Source: CAZKCI01 sp964551475
Lineage (GTDB): Bacteria > Auribacterota > Erginobacteria > Erginobacterales > CAZKCI01
Assembly: GCA_964551475.1 (NCBI GenBank)
Contig: CAZKCI010000027.1
Location: forward strand, 50,753 to 114,752
Direction: 5' to 3'
Length of the DNA: 64,000 nt
Part shown: positions 39,810-49,126 of the stretch, in pieces
Position numbering within the stretch: position 1 is the stretch's first letter
How the letters are laid out: every line of letters starts with the position of its first letter
Notes under the pieces: generated by a model
The model's input: only the letters and a program-made list of their open reading frames with translations
Database searches by the model: none
Told to the model about the DNA's origin: nothing
Position numbers and translations under genes: made by a program

Positions 39810-40790
39810 ATGGCTTCCGACAGCAAAGTTCAATGCGAGCTCTGCCCCCGCGGCTGCATCCTCGCCCCCGGGCAGAGGGGCGACTGCCGGGTGCGGGAGA
39901 ACACCGGCGGCGAGCTGAGGACGCTCGTCTACGGCAAGCCCTGCTCCATCCACGTCGACCCGATGGAGAAGAAGCCCCTCTTCCACTTCCTTCCCGGCTC
40001 CCCCGTCCTCTCCATCGCCACCGCCGGATGCAACCTCCACTGCCGCTTTTGCCAGAACTGGGAGATTTCCCAGCGGCCGCCCGAGGAGACGGAGAACTTC
40101 GACCTCCCCCCCGAGCAGGTGGTCGCCCTGGCGGTAAAGAACCGCTGCCCCGCCATCGCCTACACCTACAACGACCCCGTCGTCTATTACGAGTACGCCT
40201 ACGACACCTCCAAGCTCGCCCGCGAGAAAGGGATCCGGAACGTCCTGGTCACCGCCGGCTACATCAACGAGAAACCGCTCCGCGAGCTCTGCACTGTCAT
40301 CGACGCCGCCCATGTCGACCTGAAAGGGGACGACGATCACTACCGGGAGATCTGCTCGGGGACGCTCGCCCCGGTCCAGAGGACGATCGAGATCATGAAA
40401 AAGGCGGGCGTGTGGGTGGAGGTGATCAACCTGGTCGTCCCCACCCTGAACGACTCCCCGGAGAAGATCCGCTGGCTGGCGAAGTGGCTTTTCGACGCGG
40501 TCGGGCCGGACGTTCCCCTCCACTTCTCGCGTTTCCATCCGATCTATCGGCTGAAGAACCTCCCCCCGACTCCGGTGGAAACACTCCGGCAAGCCCACGG
40601 GATCGCCCGGGAGATCGGCCTTCGCTACGTCTACATCGGGAACGTTTCCGGACTCGAGCAGGAGAGCACCTTCTGCCCGAAATGCGGGAAGATCGTGATC
40701 GGGCGGAAGGCCTACTTCGTCGGCGAGAAGAATCTCCAGGATGGGAAATGCGCCTTCTGCGGCGAGACCATCGCGGGGGTGTGGGGATGA
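39810..40790 (+). CDS. amrS: AmmeMemoRadiSam-type radical SAM enzyme (AmrS-like)
   Basis: 326 residues. N-terminal C-E-L-C-P-R-G-C and H-V-D-P-M-E-K-K-P-L-F-H-F-L-P-G precede the cluster motif C-N-L-H-C-R-F-C-Q-N-W (about 74-84), the AmrS/PflA-like signature. I-A-Y-T-Y-N-D-P follows. The C-terminus has two C-x-x-C pairs (C-P-K-C-G, C-A-F-C-G), a rubredoxin-like metal site. The usual AMMECR1 and Memo partners are not next to it. A 47-residue Tat-signal ORF follows. Confidence 0.9.
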   Translation: MASDSKVQCELCPRGCILAPGQRGDCRVRENTGGELRTLVYGKPCSIHVDPMEKKPLFHFLPGSPVLSIATAGCNLHCRFCQNWEISQRPPEETENFDLPPEQVVALAVKNRCPAIAYTYNDPVVYYEYAYDTSKLAREKGIRNVLVTAGYINEKPLRELCTVIDAAHVDLKGDDDHYREICSGTLAPVQRTIEIMKKAGVWVEVINLVVPTLNDSPEKIRWLAKWLFDAVGPDVPLHFSRFHPIYRLKNLPPTPVETLRQAHGIAREIGLRYVYIGNVSGLEQESTFCPKCGKIVIGRKAYFVGEKNLQDGKCAFCGETIAGVWG

Positions 40791-40812
40791 CGTGCAAAGT
40801 GCCACGGGTAAC

Positions 40813-40849
40813 GTTCACTTAGGTGAAGCAACGATAGAAATACAGCTAT
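40813..40849. repeat. family K repeat, copy 1 (AAGCAACGATAGAAAT)
   Basis: TTCACTTAGGTGAAGCAACG then ATAGAAATACAGCTATG. A near copy, TTCACAAGCAACGATTAGAA then ATGCGGTTATG, lies at 43376-43404. The copy at 40813 supplies the leader of the small Tat ORF. Confidence 0.6.
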
Positions 40850-40991
40850 GAACCGAAGACAATTCCTGAAAACGGGGATCCCGCTCGGCGCGGTCGCCCT
40901 GATCCCGCTCCTGCGTAAACTGGGGGCGACGCAGATTCCGTTTTTCCCCAAGGGAAAACGGGCGAGGTATTTCCGGGTCCTGTCGGAGTAA
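40848..40991 (+). CDS. 47-residue protein with Tat-type signal
   Basis: The frame reads M-N-R-R-Q-F-L-K-T-G-I-P-L-G-A, with a short hydrophobic core, then basic residues and a stop at 40989-40991. The R-R-x-F-L-K motif is twin-arginine-like but the mature part would be only about 20 residues (F-F-P-K-G-K-R-A-R-Y-F). It could be a small Tat peptide or the remnant of a larger exported protein. It follows the amrS-like gene on the same strand. Confidence 0.5.
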   Translation: MNRRQFLKTGIPLGAVALIPLLRKLGATQIPFFPKGKRARYFRVLSE

Positions 40992-41066
40992 AAGCGGGGG
41001 AAGATGCTTCCCGGGGACCGCGCCAACGAGCGCCGCCACCTGCCTTCCGCCGACCTGGCGGCGGCA

Positions 41067-43379
41067 TCAGTCCCGGCGGGCGAGGATGACGATCAGGGCG
41101 GCGAGGTTGAGCAGGGAAGCGGCCAGACAGGTCGCGAAGACCCCGAGGATGGGGATGAGCAGCGCGCTGACCAGGAGGGCGCCGAGGCAGGCGCCGAGAA
41201 GGTCCGCCCCGTAGACCAGGCCCGCCGTCCGTCCGACCTCCCCTTTTCCCCCGAGATAGATCCGGGCGGCGAGCGGGAACTGGAACCCCCCGACGAAGCC
41301 CGCGACCAGGGGAAGGAGCGGAAAGACAGCGACCTCGCCAATCGCGGGAGAGAGCAGGCGCGGGAAGCGGGCGAAGAGGGCGAAGACGGCGGGGAGAAGG
41401 AGCGGATAGAGGCAGAGCGCAATCTGGATCTTCATCAGAAGGTTCCGCGGGCGCGAAACCCGCGGGAGCATCCGCGTCATCGCGAGCCCCCCGGGAACCA
41501 GGCCGGCCATGAAGAGGCTGACGATGAGACCGAGCTGGTGATAGACCGAACCGTAGAAGATCTGGAAGGCGAGAAGGATGACCACCTGGAAGACGATCTC
41601 GGAGAAACCGGAGGCCAGTACCGGGAAGAGGACCCACGCTCCCGCCGCCTGCCTCCTGCGGAGGCTGGGATAGACGGCAAGCGCCGCCAGGGGCAGCGAC
41701 AGAAACCACCACCAGCGGACGGCCGTCGCCCCCTCCAGCAGACGGGTGAACCACCCCTCCCCTTCCCCCCTGAAGTAGGTGGACCAAAAGACCATGTCGT
41801 AGAAATAGCTGACCGGATGGAAATCGAGATTGGGACGCGCGCGGGGAGCGGAGGCGAGTCTCTCCCGGAGATAGGCGACACGCTCCGGGCGCAGGCGGTC
41901 GGCGAGGTAGTAGCTCCGCACGTATTTCAGGTCGAGGCCGCGCGCCACAACGCGGTCTTCCAAAACGCCGGGGTCGGTGGTGAGCCAGTCCGAGCGGTCG
42001 GAGGCGATGAAGCGGCAGTTTTCGCCGGGGATAGCGACAAGCTGGGGAAAGACGCCGGCCAGTGTGGCGTGAAGACAGGCCAGGTAGTTCTGGAGCTCCC
42101 CCCCGATATAGTTCTCCGCTCCGGAAGCCGAAATCCCGATCGTCCCGCCGGGTGTCAATCGGCTTCTGGCCAGGGCAAAAAACTCCCGCGTGTAATAGCG
42201 GTTGATCTGGGCGGTGAAGGGATCCGGGAGGTTGACGATGATCACGTCGAAGAAACTCTCCGGAATATCGGAAGCGCGCAGATAGGCGCGTCCGTCGCCG
42301 TGAACGATCTCCACCCTCGGATCGCCGAGGAACGCCTTCTCTTCCGGCGCCAGATGCTTCCCGGTCAGACGGACTATCCCGGGATCGATCTCGACATAGA
42401 CGGCCTTCCTGAGCGATGGGTATTTCAGCGCCTCCTCCAGGGCGCCCCCCATCCCTCCCCCGATCAGAAGCACGCGGCGCGGGGCGGGGTGCATGAGCAG
42501 GGGGAAATGGACCGCCTCTTCGGCCGAGGACGGGTCGGGGCGGGTGAAGCTCAGTAGCCCGTTCTCGAAGAGGCTGATCTGGCCTTCCCGGGCGGTCAGG
42601 GCCAGGTTGCCGTAGAACGTGTTCTCGGTCCCCTTCAGATCAAATCCTTTCCACTGCCGGCGGAGCGACGCTCTTTCCACCCGCTCCGGGACGAAGAAAC
42701 TAACGGCGGCGATGTAGGCGAGGGCTAACGCGAGCAAAACCACCATTTCCGTTTTCCTTTTCCCGGGACGGGAGAAAGCCAGCGCTCCGGAAGCGAAAAG
42801 AGAAATCCCGAGGAGGAGAAAGACCAGGGCGGCGGGGGCGAGCCAACGGATCAGGAAAAAACCGGTGACCAGCCCGCCGACGACGGACCCCGACGCTTCC
42901 AGGATGTAGATCAGGCCGATCCTCCGGCCCGAGTCGCCTCCGGGAAGGGAATGGCGGTCGGACGCGCAGGCCAGGGAGAAAAGAAAGCCGTTCAGGAGGC
43001 AGAGCGGACAGAGGACGAGAAAAACGGAGACCAGGATGTCGGCGAAACCGACGATCTGGCCGGGGGCAACCCCCAGGGCAATCCGGATCGAACGGACGGC
43101 GAGAAAGGTGAGGAGGAGAAGAAGCGAAAATGCGATCTGGCCCCGGACGAACGATCGTTGGGGATCGCGGAGACGGTCGGCGATTTTTCCCCCCAGCAAA
43201 CTTCCCGCTCCGGTCCAGAAGAGCCAGCAGCCGAGCGCGATCCCGAGCGAAAGCTCGTTCCCGTAAAAAAGGACCATCAGCTCGCGGAGAAAAGCGATCT
43301 GGGCGGAGAGGGAGGCAAAGCCGAGAGCAAAGACAGCTGCCAGTAGGAAGCGGTGGGGCAAAATACTGGTGCGGTTCAC
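41067..43379 (-). CDS. membrane-embedded spermidine-synthase-like methyl/aminopropyl transferase
   Basis: About 770 residues. Seven or eight N-terminal membrane helices (about 10-230) precede a soluble spermidine-synthase-like domain (L-L-I-G-G-G-M-G-G, then Y-V-E-I-D-P-G, then D-V-I-I-V-N-L-P-D-P) and another six or more C-terminal helices. This three-part arrangement is known from bacterial fused MFS/spermidine-synthase proteins of unknown substrate. The canonical polyamine-site acid D-x-x-D-P reads N-L-P-D-P here, so aminopropyl transfer is uncertain. Start uncertain (GTG 43379 or TTG 43385; no Shine-Dalgarno). Confidence 0.85.
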   Translation of the reverse strand: MNRTSILPHRFLLAAVFALGFASLSAQIAFLRELMVLFYGNELSLGIALGCWLFWTGAGSLLGGKIADRLRDPQRSFVRGQIAFSLLLLLTFLAVRSIRIALGVAPGQIVGFADILVSVFLVLCPLCLLNGFLFSLACASDRHSLPGGDSGRRIGLIYILEASGSVVGGLVTGFFLIRWLAPAALVFLLLGISLFASGALAFSRPGKRKTEMVVLLALALAYIAAVSFFVPERVERASLRRQWKGFDLKGTENTFYGNLALTAREGQISLFENGLLSFTRPDPSSAEEAVHFPLLMHPAPRRVLLIGGGMGGALEEALKYPSLRKAVYVEIDPGIVRLTGKHLAPEEKAFLGDPRVEIVHGDGRAYLRASDIPESFFDVIIVNLPDPFTAQINRYYTREFFALARSRLTPGGTIGISASGAENYIGGELQNYLACLHATLAGVFPQLVAIPGENCRFIASDRSDWLTTDPGVLEDRVVARGLDLKYVRSYYLADRLRPERVAYLRERLASAPRARPNLDFHPVSYFYDMVFWSTYFRGEGEGWFTRLLEGATAVRWWWFLSLPLAALAVYPSLRRRQAAGAWVLFPVLASGFSEIVFQVVILLAFQIFYGSVYHQLGLIVSLFMAGLVPGGLAMTRMLPRVSRPRNLLMKIQIALCLYPLLLPAVFALFARFPRLLSPAIGEVAVFPLLPLVAGFVGGFQFPLAARIYLGGKGEVGRTAGLVYGADLLGACLGALLVSALLIPILGVFATCLAASLLNLAALIVILARRD

Positions 43380-43404
43380 AAGCAACGATTAGAAATGCGG
43401 TTAT
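43376..43404. repeat. family K repeat, copy 2
   Basis: TTCACAAGCAACGATTAG then AAATGCGGTTATG, matching 40813-40849. It spans the gap between the aroK stop (43401) and the start of the spermidine-synthase-like gene. Confidence 0.55.
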
Positions 43405-43916
43405 GCATCCCCGTCGGGAAGCAGGGCAATGATGCGGCTCGCCACTTCGCTCACGCTCAGCTCCGACGTGTCTATCCGGTTCCCGATCGCGTCGTAGAAG
43501 CGGCGGCGGGCGCCCAGGAGGTCTTGGATGGCCGTCCGGCGGTCGCCGCACTCGAGAAGAGGGCGGTGGCTCTCCTTTTCCACCCGCTTGAGGATCACTT
43601 CGAGCCGGGCGGTGAGACAGATCAGAAGACCGTTAGGCCCGAGGTCGCGGACGTTCCTGGGATCGAGGACAACGCCCCCGCCGGCGGCGACGATCTGTCC
43701 CCCGGAAAGGGCGATCTCGCGGACCAGCTCCCTCTCGCGGGCCCGGAAATAGCCTTCGCCCTTCTCGGAGAAGATCCGTCTGATCGGCATCCCCTCCCTC
43801 TCCTCGATGACGGCGTCCATCTCCACCACCGGGCGGCCCAGGCAGCGGCCCAGTTCCCGCGCGACGGCGGACTTCCCCGTCCCCATGAAACCGAAGAGAA
43901 CAATATTTTTTAGCAC
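43401..43916 (-). CDS. aroK: shikimate kinase
   Basis: 171 residues from the GTG at 43916. Walker A G-F-M-G-T-G-K-S (about 9-16), substrate-binding D-x-D region V-E-M-D-A-V-I, F-R-x-x-E in Y-F-R-A-R-E-R-E, and the G-G-G motif A-A-G-G-G-V-V. It phosphorylates shikimate in aromatic amino acid synthesis. The TTG at 43943 is rejected; the sequence before the GTG consists of TGATTCACCTGAATCA words. Confidence 0.95.
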   Translation of the reverse strand: MLKNIVLFGFMGTGKSAVARELGRCLGRPVVEMDAVIEEREGMPIRRIFSEKGEGYFRARERELVREIALSGGQIVAAGGGVVLDPRNVRDLGPNGLLICLTARLEVILKRVEKESHRPLLECGDRRTAIQDLLGARRRFYDAIGNRIDTSELSVSEVASRIIALLPDGDA

Positions 43917-43957
43917 CTGATTTCTCTGATTCACCTGAATCAATCAAGCCCACAGTG

Positions 43958-45073
43958 CTAATATTTTTTCAGGGATTCCATGTAGCCCGAGAAGTTTCGG
44001 CGAATCTCGGCCAGACTGTCTCCTCCGAACTTCTCCAGGAAGGCTTCGGCCAGGACCAGCGCGGCCACGTTTCTCCCGACCACGGAGGCGGCGGGGACGG
44101 CGCAGACGTCGGAGCGCTCCTGCGCCGCGGAGGCCGCTTGGCCCGTTTTCAGGTCGACGGTCTGGAGCGGCTTCATCAACGTCGGTATCGGCTTCATCGC
44201 GGCCAGAAGAACGATCTCTTCCCCATTGCTCAAGCCGCCTTCGATCCCGCCCGCCCGGTTGGTCAGGCGGCAGAGCCCCTTCTCCGTGCAGACGATCTCG
44301 TCGTGGACTTCCGACCCGGGCGAGGAAGCGGCGGAGAAGCCGAGGCCGATCCCCACCGCCTTGATCGCGGGTATGGACATGAGCGCGGCGGAAAGGCGGG
44401 CGTCGAGGCGACGGTCGGCCTGGGTGTAGCTTCCCAGCCCCGGGGGAATCGCGCGGGCCACCACCTGAAAGACGCCGCCCAGCGTATCCCCTGACTTCTT
44501 CGCCTCCTCGATCCTCTCGATCATTTTCTTCTCCGCGATCGGATCGGGGCAGTTGAGCAGGGACTCTTTCCGATGCTTTTCGCCCTCCGCGCCGAGATCG
44601 GTCCTCGCGGCGATCCCCCCGATCGAGACGACACGGCTCAGCACCTCGATCCCGAACTCCCGGAGCATGATCTGGGCGAGGGCCCCCAGCGCGACGCGGG
44701 AAGCGGTCTCCCGCGCGCTCGCCCTCTCCAGGACGTTGCGGGCATCGGAGAAGCCGAACTTCATCGCCCCGGCGAGGTCGGCGTGGCCGGGGCGGGGGGC
44801 GGTGACCGGGGGCAGATCCTCGATCCGGCAGTCGCGGTTCTTGATCAAGAGGCCGATCGGGGCGCCGATTGTCTCCTCTCCCCTGATCCCGGACCAGATC
44901 TCGACCCGGTCCGATTCGATCGCCATCCGCCCGCCCCGCCCGTAGCCGGACTGGCGGGCTTTGAGCTCGGCATTGATGAAAGCCTCGTCGATCTTCACGC
45001 CCGCGGGGAAGCCCTCGAGGATGGCGAGGAGCCCCTTCCCGTGCGATTCACCGGCGGTCAGGTATTCAAGCAT
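43958..45073 (-). CDS. aroC: chorismate synthase
   Basis: 371 residues from the ATG at 45073 with the ribosome site GGAG. Signature motifs: T-A-G-E-S-H-G-K-G-L (about 6-15), R-P-G-H-A-D-L (about 92-98), E-R-A-S-A-R-E-T-A-S-R-V (about 115-126), and R-A-G-G-I-E-G-G-L-S-N-G. It makes chorismate using reduced FMN. It lies with aroK and aroE on the same strand. Confidence 0.96.
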   Translation of the reverse strand: MLEYLTAGESHGKGLLAILEGFPAGVKIDEAFINAELKARQSGYGRGGRMAIESDRVEIWSGIRGEETIGAPIGLLIKNRDCRIEDLPPVTAPRPGHADLAGAMKFGFSDARNVLERASARETASRVALGALAQIMLREFGIEVLSRVVSIGGIAARTDLGAEGEKHRKESLLNCPDPIAEKKMIERIEEAKKSGDTLGGVFQVVARAIPPGLGSYTQADRRLDARLSAALMSIPAIKAVGIGLGFSAASSPGSEVHDEIVCTEKGLCRLTNRAGGIEGGLSNGEEIVLLAAMKPIPTLMKPLQTVDLKTGQAASAAQERSDVCAVPAASVVGRNVAALVLAEAFLEKFGGDSLAEIRRNFSGYMESLKKY

Positions 45074-45116
45074 GTTTTTTCTCCAAATAGCGATTGTTGA
45101 GTGACGACTGGTCACT

Positions 45117-45552
45117 GTCTTCCCTGTGGGAGCGGCGTCTGCCCCATCCCGAAATCTTCTTCGGGACCCGCCGCGATCCGGGCCACGCCCCTCTCTTGAC
45201 CGCAAATAATCTAACAGACGATCGAATAGGATTGAATAGGATGGGCTAGGCCGGCTGTTTTATCCTCTCCAATCCTATTCGATCGTCTGTTCAATATGCC
45301 GAGACCGAGCTGGCGGGGTCAACTTGGATCGGGGCGAGACGCCCCTCCCACAGAAAAACAGTAACACCAGAAGAAGTAATCAGTGATCAGCTACTGATGA
45401 CTGATCACATCGTTTTCAGCTACTGATCAGTTACTGTTTCATGTGGGAGCGACATTCCTGCCTGCCCCGATAGTCCCGGCAGAGATACGGGACTATCGGG
45501 GTCGCGATCCGGGCCGACTTGGATCGGGGCGAGACGCCCCTCCCACAGAACA
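45117..45552. repeat. composite repeat region (families L, G, C)
   Basis: The 500-bp gap 45074-45574 has no gene. In order: TGTGGGAGCGGCG; a pair of perfect 21-bp inverted arms (45213-45233 and 45271-45291, AACAGACGATCGAATAGG...); the hairpin unit GATCGGGGCGAGACGCCCC at 45327 and again at 45522; family C words (45375-45437); and a perfect 13-bp hairpin CCCCGATAGTCCC / GGGACTATCGGGG (45465-45501). Segment 45240-45390 is repeated in the same order at 60022-60170. Confidence 0.9.
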
Positions 45553-45574
45553 GCATGCGCAACCTCACGTAACC

Positions 45575-46438
45575 TTATTTTACATACCACCCCAGATACC
45601 AAACCATGATCATCTTTCCCCAGAAGAGGCAGAGGAGCGAGCCCAACGCCAGATAGGGACCGAAGGGGATCCTCGACCCGAACTTCGCCCGGCGGACGAT
45701 GATCAGCGCGACGCCGACCGCCGCGGCGGCCACAGCGCCGAGAAAGATCGAGAGAAGAACCATCGGCCAGCCCATCCAGGCGCCGACCGCGGCCATCATT
45801 TTGACGTCGCCCATTCCCATCGCGTCTTTTTTCAGCGCCGCCTTGCCCAGGACACCGATCAGGTAGAGGCTCAATCCCCCGGCCAGAGCGCCCAGGAGAG
45901 AATGGCGCAGTGAGGGCAGAAGCGCCCAGGGACCGGGCGGGGACCATTGGAAAAGGGCGAAATGATCGGGGATCAAGGCCGCGAGGATCAGGCCGACGGC
46001 GAAGAGCGGGTAGGTGATGCGGTCCGGGAGAATGAAGTGCTCCCAGTCGATCACGGACAGGGCGAAAAGGCTCGCCGCGAAATACCAGAGAAAAGGTATG
46101 AGGTGAAGGGGGAGAACCACGCCGGTCTCCCGGAAGAGGCGGAAACGGGACATGAGAACGAAAAAATGGACGCCCAGAAACAGGAGGCCGGTCGTCAGTT
46201 CGACCAGGGGATAGCGCAGCGAGATGGACGCGCCGCAGCGACGGCAGCGCCCGCGCAGGAGGAGAAAGCTCAGGAGGGGGACGTTGTCATACCAGGCGAT
46301 CGGCTGCCGGCAGCCGGGGCAGAAGGAGCGGGGCAGGACGATCGACTCCCCCCGGGGCATCCGGAAGACGCAGACGTTGAGGAAACTCCCGACGGAGAGG
46401 CCGAAGAGGAAAACGATGGCGTCGAGGATGAGATTCAT
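45575..46438 (-). CDS. pilD: prepilin peptidase / N-methyltransferase (A24)
   Basis: 287 residues from the ATG at 46438. A cytoplasmic zinc loop carries C-P-G-C-R-Q-P-I and C-R-R-C-G. The two catalytic aspartates lie in V-I-D-W-E-H-F-I-L-P-D and G-M-G-D-V-K-M. About seven membrane helices. It processes type IV pilin or type II secretion pseudopilins; no such substrates lie in this window. The frame upstream of 46438 is family H repeat. Confidence 0.95.
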   Translation of the reverse strand: MNLILDAIVFLFGLSVGSFLNVCVFRMPRGESIVLPRSFCPGCRQPIAWYDNVPLLSFLLLRGRCRRCGASISLRYPLVELTTGLLFLGVHFFVLMSRFRLFRETGVVLPLHLIPFLWYFAASLFALSVIDWEHFILPDRITYPLFAVGLILAALIPDHFALFQWSPPGPWALLPSLRHSLLGALAGGLSLYLIGVLGKAALKKDAMGMGDVKMMAAVGAWMGWPMVLLSIFLGAVAAAAVGVALIIVRRAKFGSRIPFGPYLALGSLLCLFWGKMIMVWYLGWYVK

Positions 46439-46458
46439 CGGATTTCTCGGCCAGCCAT

Positions 46459-46556
46459 TGTAGGCCGCTTCTGTGAAGCGGCGGCCGCGAACCGCCGCGC
46501 CCGATCGCACCTGTCCGCCGAAGCGCGACAGCGCGCAGGTAGAGATCGGGCCTACA
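46459..46556. repeat. family H repeat, copy 3
   Basis: Starts TGTAGGCCGCTTCTGTGAAG and ends GGGCCTACA with internal GCGCGACAGCGCGC. The CTA at 46552-46554 is the aroE stop codon on the minus strand. Confidence 0.88.
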
Positions 46557-47412
46557 AGCCCATCGCCGACCGGGCGGCTTTCTTCATTACTTCCACCGGC
46601 GCCTTCTCGCCCGTCCACAGCTCCCAGGAGAGGGCCGCCTGATGGACGAGCATGCCCAGTCCGTTCATCCCGTCGCGCCCGATCTTTCGGGCGGCCGCGA
46701 GAAGTCTCGTCTCCGGAGGATTATACACCAGGTCGAAGATAATTGCCGGCCGGGGAAGAAGCGAGGGGGAAAACGGGAGGGGATCGAACCCTTTCATCCC
46801 CAGGGGCGAAGCGTTGACGGCCAGATCGGCGGCGGCGAGAGCTTCCTTCCAAAGCCGGGAACCGACGGGCAGGGAGCGCGCGATCTTCGGCGATACTCCG
46901 TTGACCCGCGCGGCCAGGCCCGCCGCCCGGGAACGGAAAGGATCGGCGATCGAGACCGACGCCGCGCCCTCCAGGGCCGCCCGCATCGCCACCGCCCTCC
47001 CCGCTCCGCCCGCGCCGGCGAGGAAAACCCGTTTCCCTTTCAGCCGGAATCCTTTTTCCGCCGCGAGCGACCGGACAAAGCCCCGGCCGTCGGTGTTGTC
47101 TCCGAAGGAGCGGCCGGAGCGGAAGATCACCGTGTTGACCGCCCCGAGAAGACGGGCCTCCCGGGAAAGACCGGAGAGAAAGGGGATCGCGGCCACCTTG
47201 TGAGGGATGGTCAGATTGAGTCCGCGAAAGCCCAGCGCCCGGCAGCCGAGAAGCGCCCCCGGCAGGCGATCCGGAGAGACGGCGAAGGCGAGATAGAGCC
47301 AATTCATCCGCCGCGCCCGAAAGGCGGCGTTGTGGATGGCGGGGGAGATCGAGTGAGAGACGGGGAATCCGAAAAGACCGGTCAGCAGAGGGGAGTTATC
47401 GGGCGCATCCAC
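46552..47412 (-). CDS. aroE: shikimate dehydrogenase
   Basis: 286 residues from the GTG at 47412. Substrate-site motifs: S-H-S-I-S-P-A-I-H-N (about 19-28), N-L-T-I-P-H-K (catalytic Lys), and D-N-T-D-G-R-G-F. The nucleotide motif is A-G-A-G-G-A-G-R-A. It reduces dehydroshikimate. The stop codon and last residue are provided by a family H repeat. Confidence 0.95.
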   Translation of the reverse strand: MDAPDNSPLLTGLFGFPVSHSISPAIHNAAFRARRMNWLYLAFAVSPDRLPGALLGCRALGFRGLNLTIPHKVAAIPFLSGLSREARLLGAVNTVIFRSGRSFGDNTDGRGFVRSLAAEKGFRLKGKRVFLAGAGGAGRAVAMRAALEGAASVSIADPFRSRAAGLAARVNGVSPKIARSLPVGSRLWKEALAAADLAVNASPLGMKGFDPLPFSPSLLPRPAIIFDLVYNPPETRLLAAARKIGRDGMNGLGMLVHQAALSWELWTGEKAPVEVMKKAARSAMGL

Positions 47413-47432
47413 AAGATAACCGCCGCTGGGTT

Positions 47433-47563
47433 GGTCGATGGGTCAGGGTTAGGTTACTGGTCTGGTCAAGGGGTTAGGTCTATGGTCCGCCAAAACGCCG
47501 CCAGGTTGCACCAATAACCTTACCCATTCACCAGACCAATAACCTTACCCTTGCCCATCGACC
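47433..47563. repeat. family B palindromic repeat, copy 4
   Basis: GGTCGATGGGTCAGGGTTAG on the left and CCTTACCCTTGCCCATCGACC on the right are near-perfect inverted arms spanning the whole space between leuA and aroE. Confidence 0.92.
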
Positions 47564-47580
47564 ATTTCAGCTTGCTCCAA

Positions 47581-49113
47581 CTACCTTTTGCCCCGGCGGG
47601 AAACCTTCGGCTTGAGAGCTAGCCGATTCACCGCAGAGAGGTAGGCTTTGACCGAGGCCTCGATGATGTCGGTGGAGGAGGCGCGGCCGGTCACCAGGCG
47701 CTTGCCCGAGCGGACCTGCACCGTCACCTCGCCCAGGGCGTCCTTGCCGCCGGTGACCGCCCGGAGGCCGTACTCGACGAGCTCGCCCTTGATCCCGGTG
47801 ATCCGATCGATCGCCTTGCAGGCGGCGTGGACGGGGCCGTCCCCGGTGGAGGCGTCCTGGCGGATCTTCTTCCCCCTCTTCAGGCGGACGGTGGCGGTGG
47901 GCACGGTCTGGGTCCCGCTGGTCACGTTCAGGTAGTCGAGCACGAACAGCTCCGGGGCGGAGGCGATCTGCTCGTCGACCAGGGCCTCGATGTCCTCGTC
48001 GAAAACGACCTTCTTCTTGTCGGAGAGGGTCTTGAAGCGGGCAAAGGCCTCCTCGAGCTCCTTGCCGTCGAGCTGGTAGCCGAGAGCGTGGACCTTCTCC
48101 TTGAAGGCGTGGCGGCCGGAGTGCTTCCCCAGCACCATGGTGGAGCGGGGGACGCCCACGTCCGCGGGCTTCATGATCTCGTAGGTGGACGGCTCCTTGA
48201 GGACGCCGTCCTGATGGATGCCGGCCTCGTGGGCGAAGGCGTTCTCCCCCACGATCGCCTTGTTGCGCTGGACGGCGATCCCGGTCAGATGGCTGACCAA
48301 ACGGCTGGTCTTGAAGATCTGGCGGGTGTCGACGCCGAAGGTAAAGCCGAAGAAATCCTTCCTCACCCTCAGCGCCATCACAATCTCTTCCAGGGAGGCG
48401 TTTCCCGCCCGTTCGCCCAGGCCATTGATGGTGCACTCGATCTGGCGGGCGCCGTTGCGGACGGCGGCGAGCGAGTTGGCCACGCCCAGGCCGAGGTCGT
48501 TGTGGCAGTGGACCGAGATGACCGCCCGGCCGATGTTGGAAACCTTCTCCTTGAGATAGCGGATGAGGCCCCCGAACTCCTCCGGCGTCGAGTAGCCGAC
48601 GGTGTCGGGGATATTCACGGTGGTGACGCCGGCCGCAATCACCGCCTCGACCACCTCGGCCAGGAACTCCCGCTCGGTCCGGGAGGCGTCCTCGGGAGAG
48701 AACTCGATGTCCGTGAAGTGCTTCTTCACCGTCTCCACCGAGCGGACCGCCCAGCGGACGATCTCCTCCTGGGGCTTCTGGAGCTTGAACTCCCGATGGA
48801 TCTTCGAGGTGGCGAGAAAGAGATGGAGGCGGGGGCGTTCCGCCGTCTCCAGCGCCTTCATCGCCGCCTCGATGTCCTTGTCCAGACAGCGGGCCAGGGC
48901 GCAGACCGTCACCCCGCGGACGGCCTTGCCGACCGCGCGGACCGCCTCCAGGTCTCCCTCCGAGGCGATGGGGAAACCGGCCTCGATCACGTCCACTCCC
49001 AGGCGGACGAGCTGGCGGGCGATCCGGATCTTCTCCCGGAGGTTGAGCGTCGCGCCGGGGGACTGCTCGCCGTCGCGCAGAGTGGTGTCAAAGATGATGA
49101 TACGGTCTTTCAT
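47581..49113 (-). CDS. leuA: 2-isopropylmalate synthase
   Basis: 510 residues. The HMGL core starts F-D-T-T-L-R-D-G-E-Q-S-P-G, with metal-binding V-H-C-H-N-D-L-G-L-G (about 203-212) and G-E-R-A-G-N-A. A C-terminal regulatory domain (about 385-495) has A-T-V-R-L-K-R-G and S-T-G-D-G-P-V-H-A, as in leucine-inhibited enzymes. First committed step of leucine synthesis, next to the ilv genes. Feedback inhibition by leucine is inferred from the domain. Confidence 0.95.
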   Translation of the reverse strand: MKDRIIIFDTTLRDGEQSPGATLNLREKIRIARQLVRLGVDVIEAGFPIASEGDLEAVRAVGKAVRGVTVCALARCLDKDIEAAMKALETAERPRLHLFLATSKIHREFKLQKPQEEIVRWAVRSVETVKKHFTDIEFSPEDASRTEREFLAEVVEAVIAAGVTTVNIPDTVGYSTPEEFGGLIRYLKEKVSNIGRAVISVHCHNDLGLGVANSLAAVRNGARQIECTINGLGERAGNASLEEIVMALRVRKDFFGFTFGVDTRQIFKTSRLVSHLTGIAVQRNKAIVGENAFAHEAGIHQDGVLKEPSTYEIMKPADVGVPRSTMVLGKHSGRHAFKEKVHALGYQLDGKELEEAFARFKTLSDKKKVVFDEDIEALVDEQIASAPELFVLDYLNVTSGTQTVPTATVRLKRGKKIRQDASTGDGPVHAACKAIDRITGIKGELVEYGLRAVTGGKDALGEVTVQVRSGKRLVTGRASSTDIIEASVKAYLSAVNRLALKPKVSRRGKR

Positions 49114-49126
49114 AGCAAAGAAGGGT

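Noticed and set aside
40813..43404. Composite transposon bounded by the two family K copies
   Set aside because: Both copies are in direct orientation about 2.5 kb apart, but no transposase lies between; the genes inside look resident.
45074..45205. N-terminal extension of AroC
   Set aside because: Repeat-derived sequence; the ATG at 45073 has a ribosome site and the standard N-terminus.
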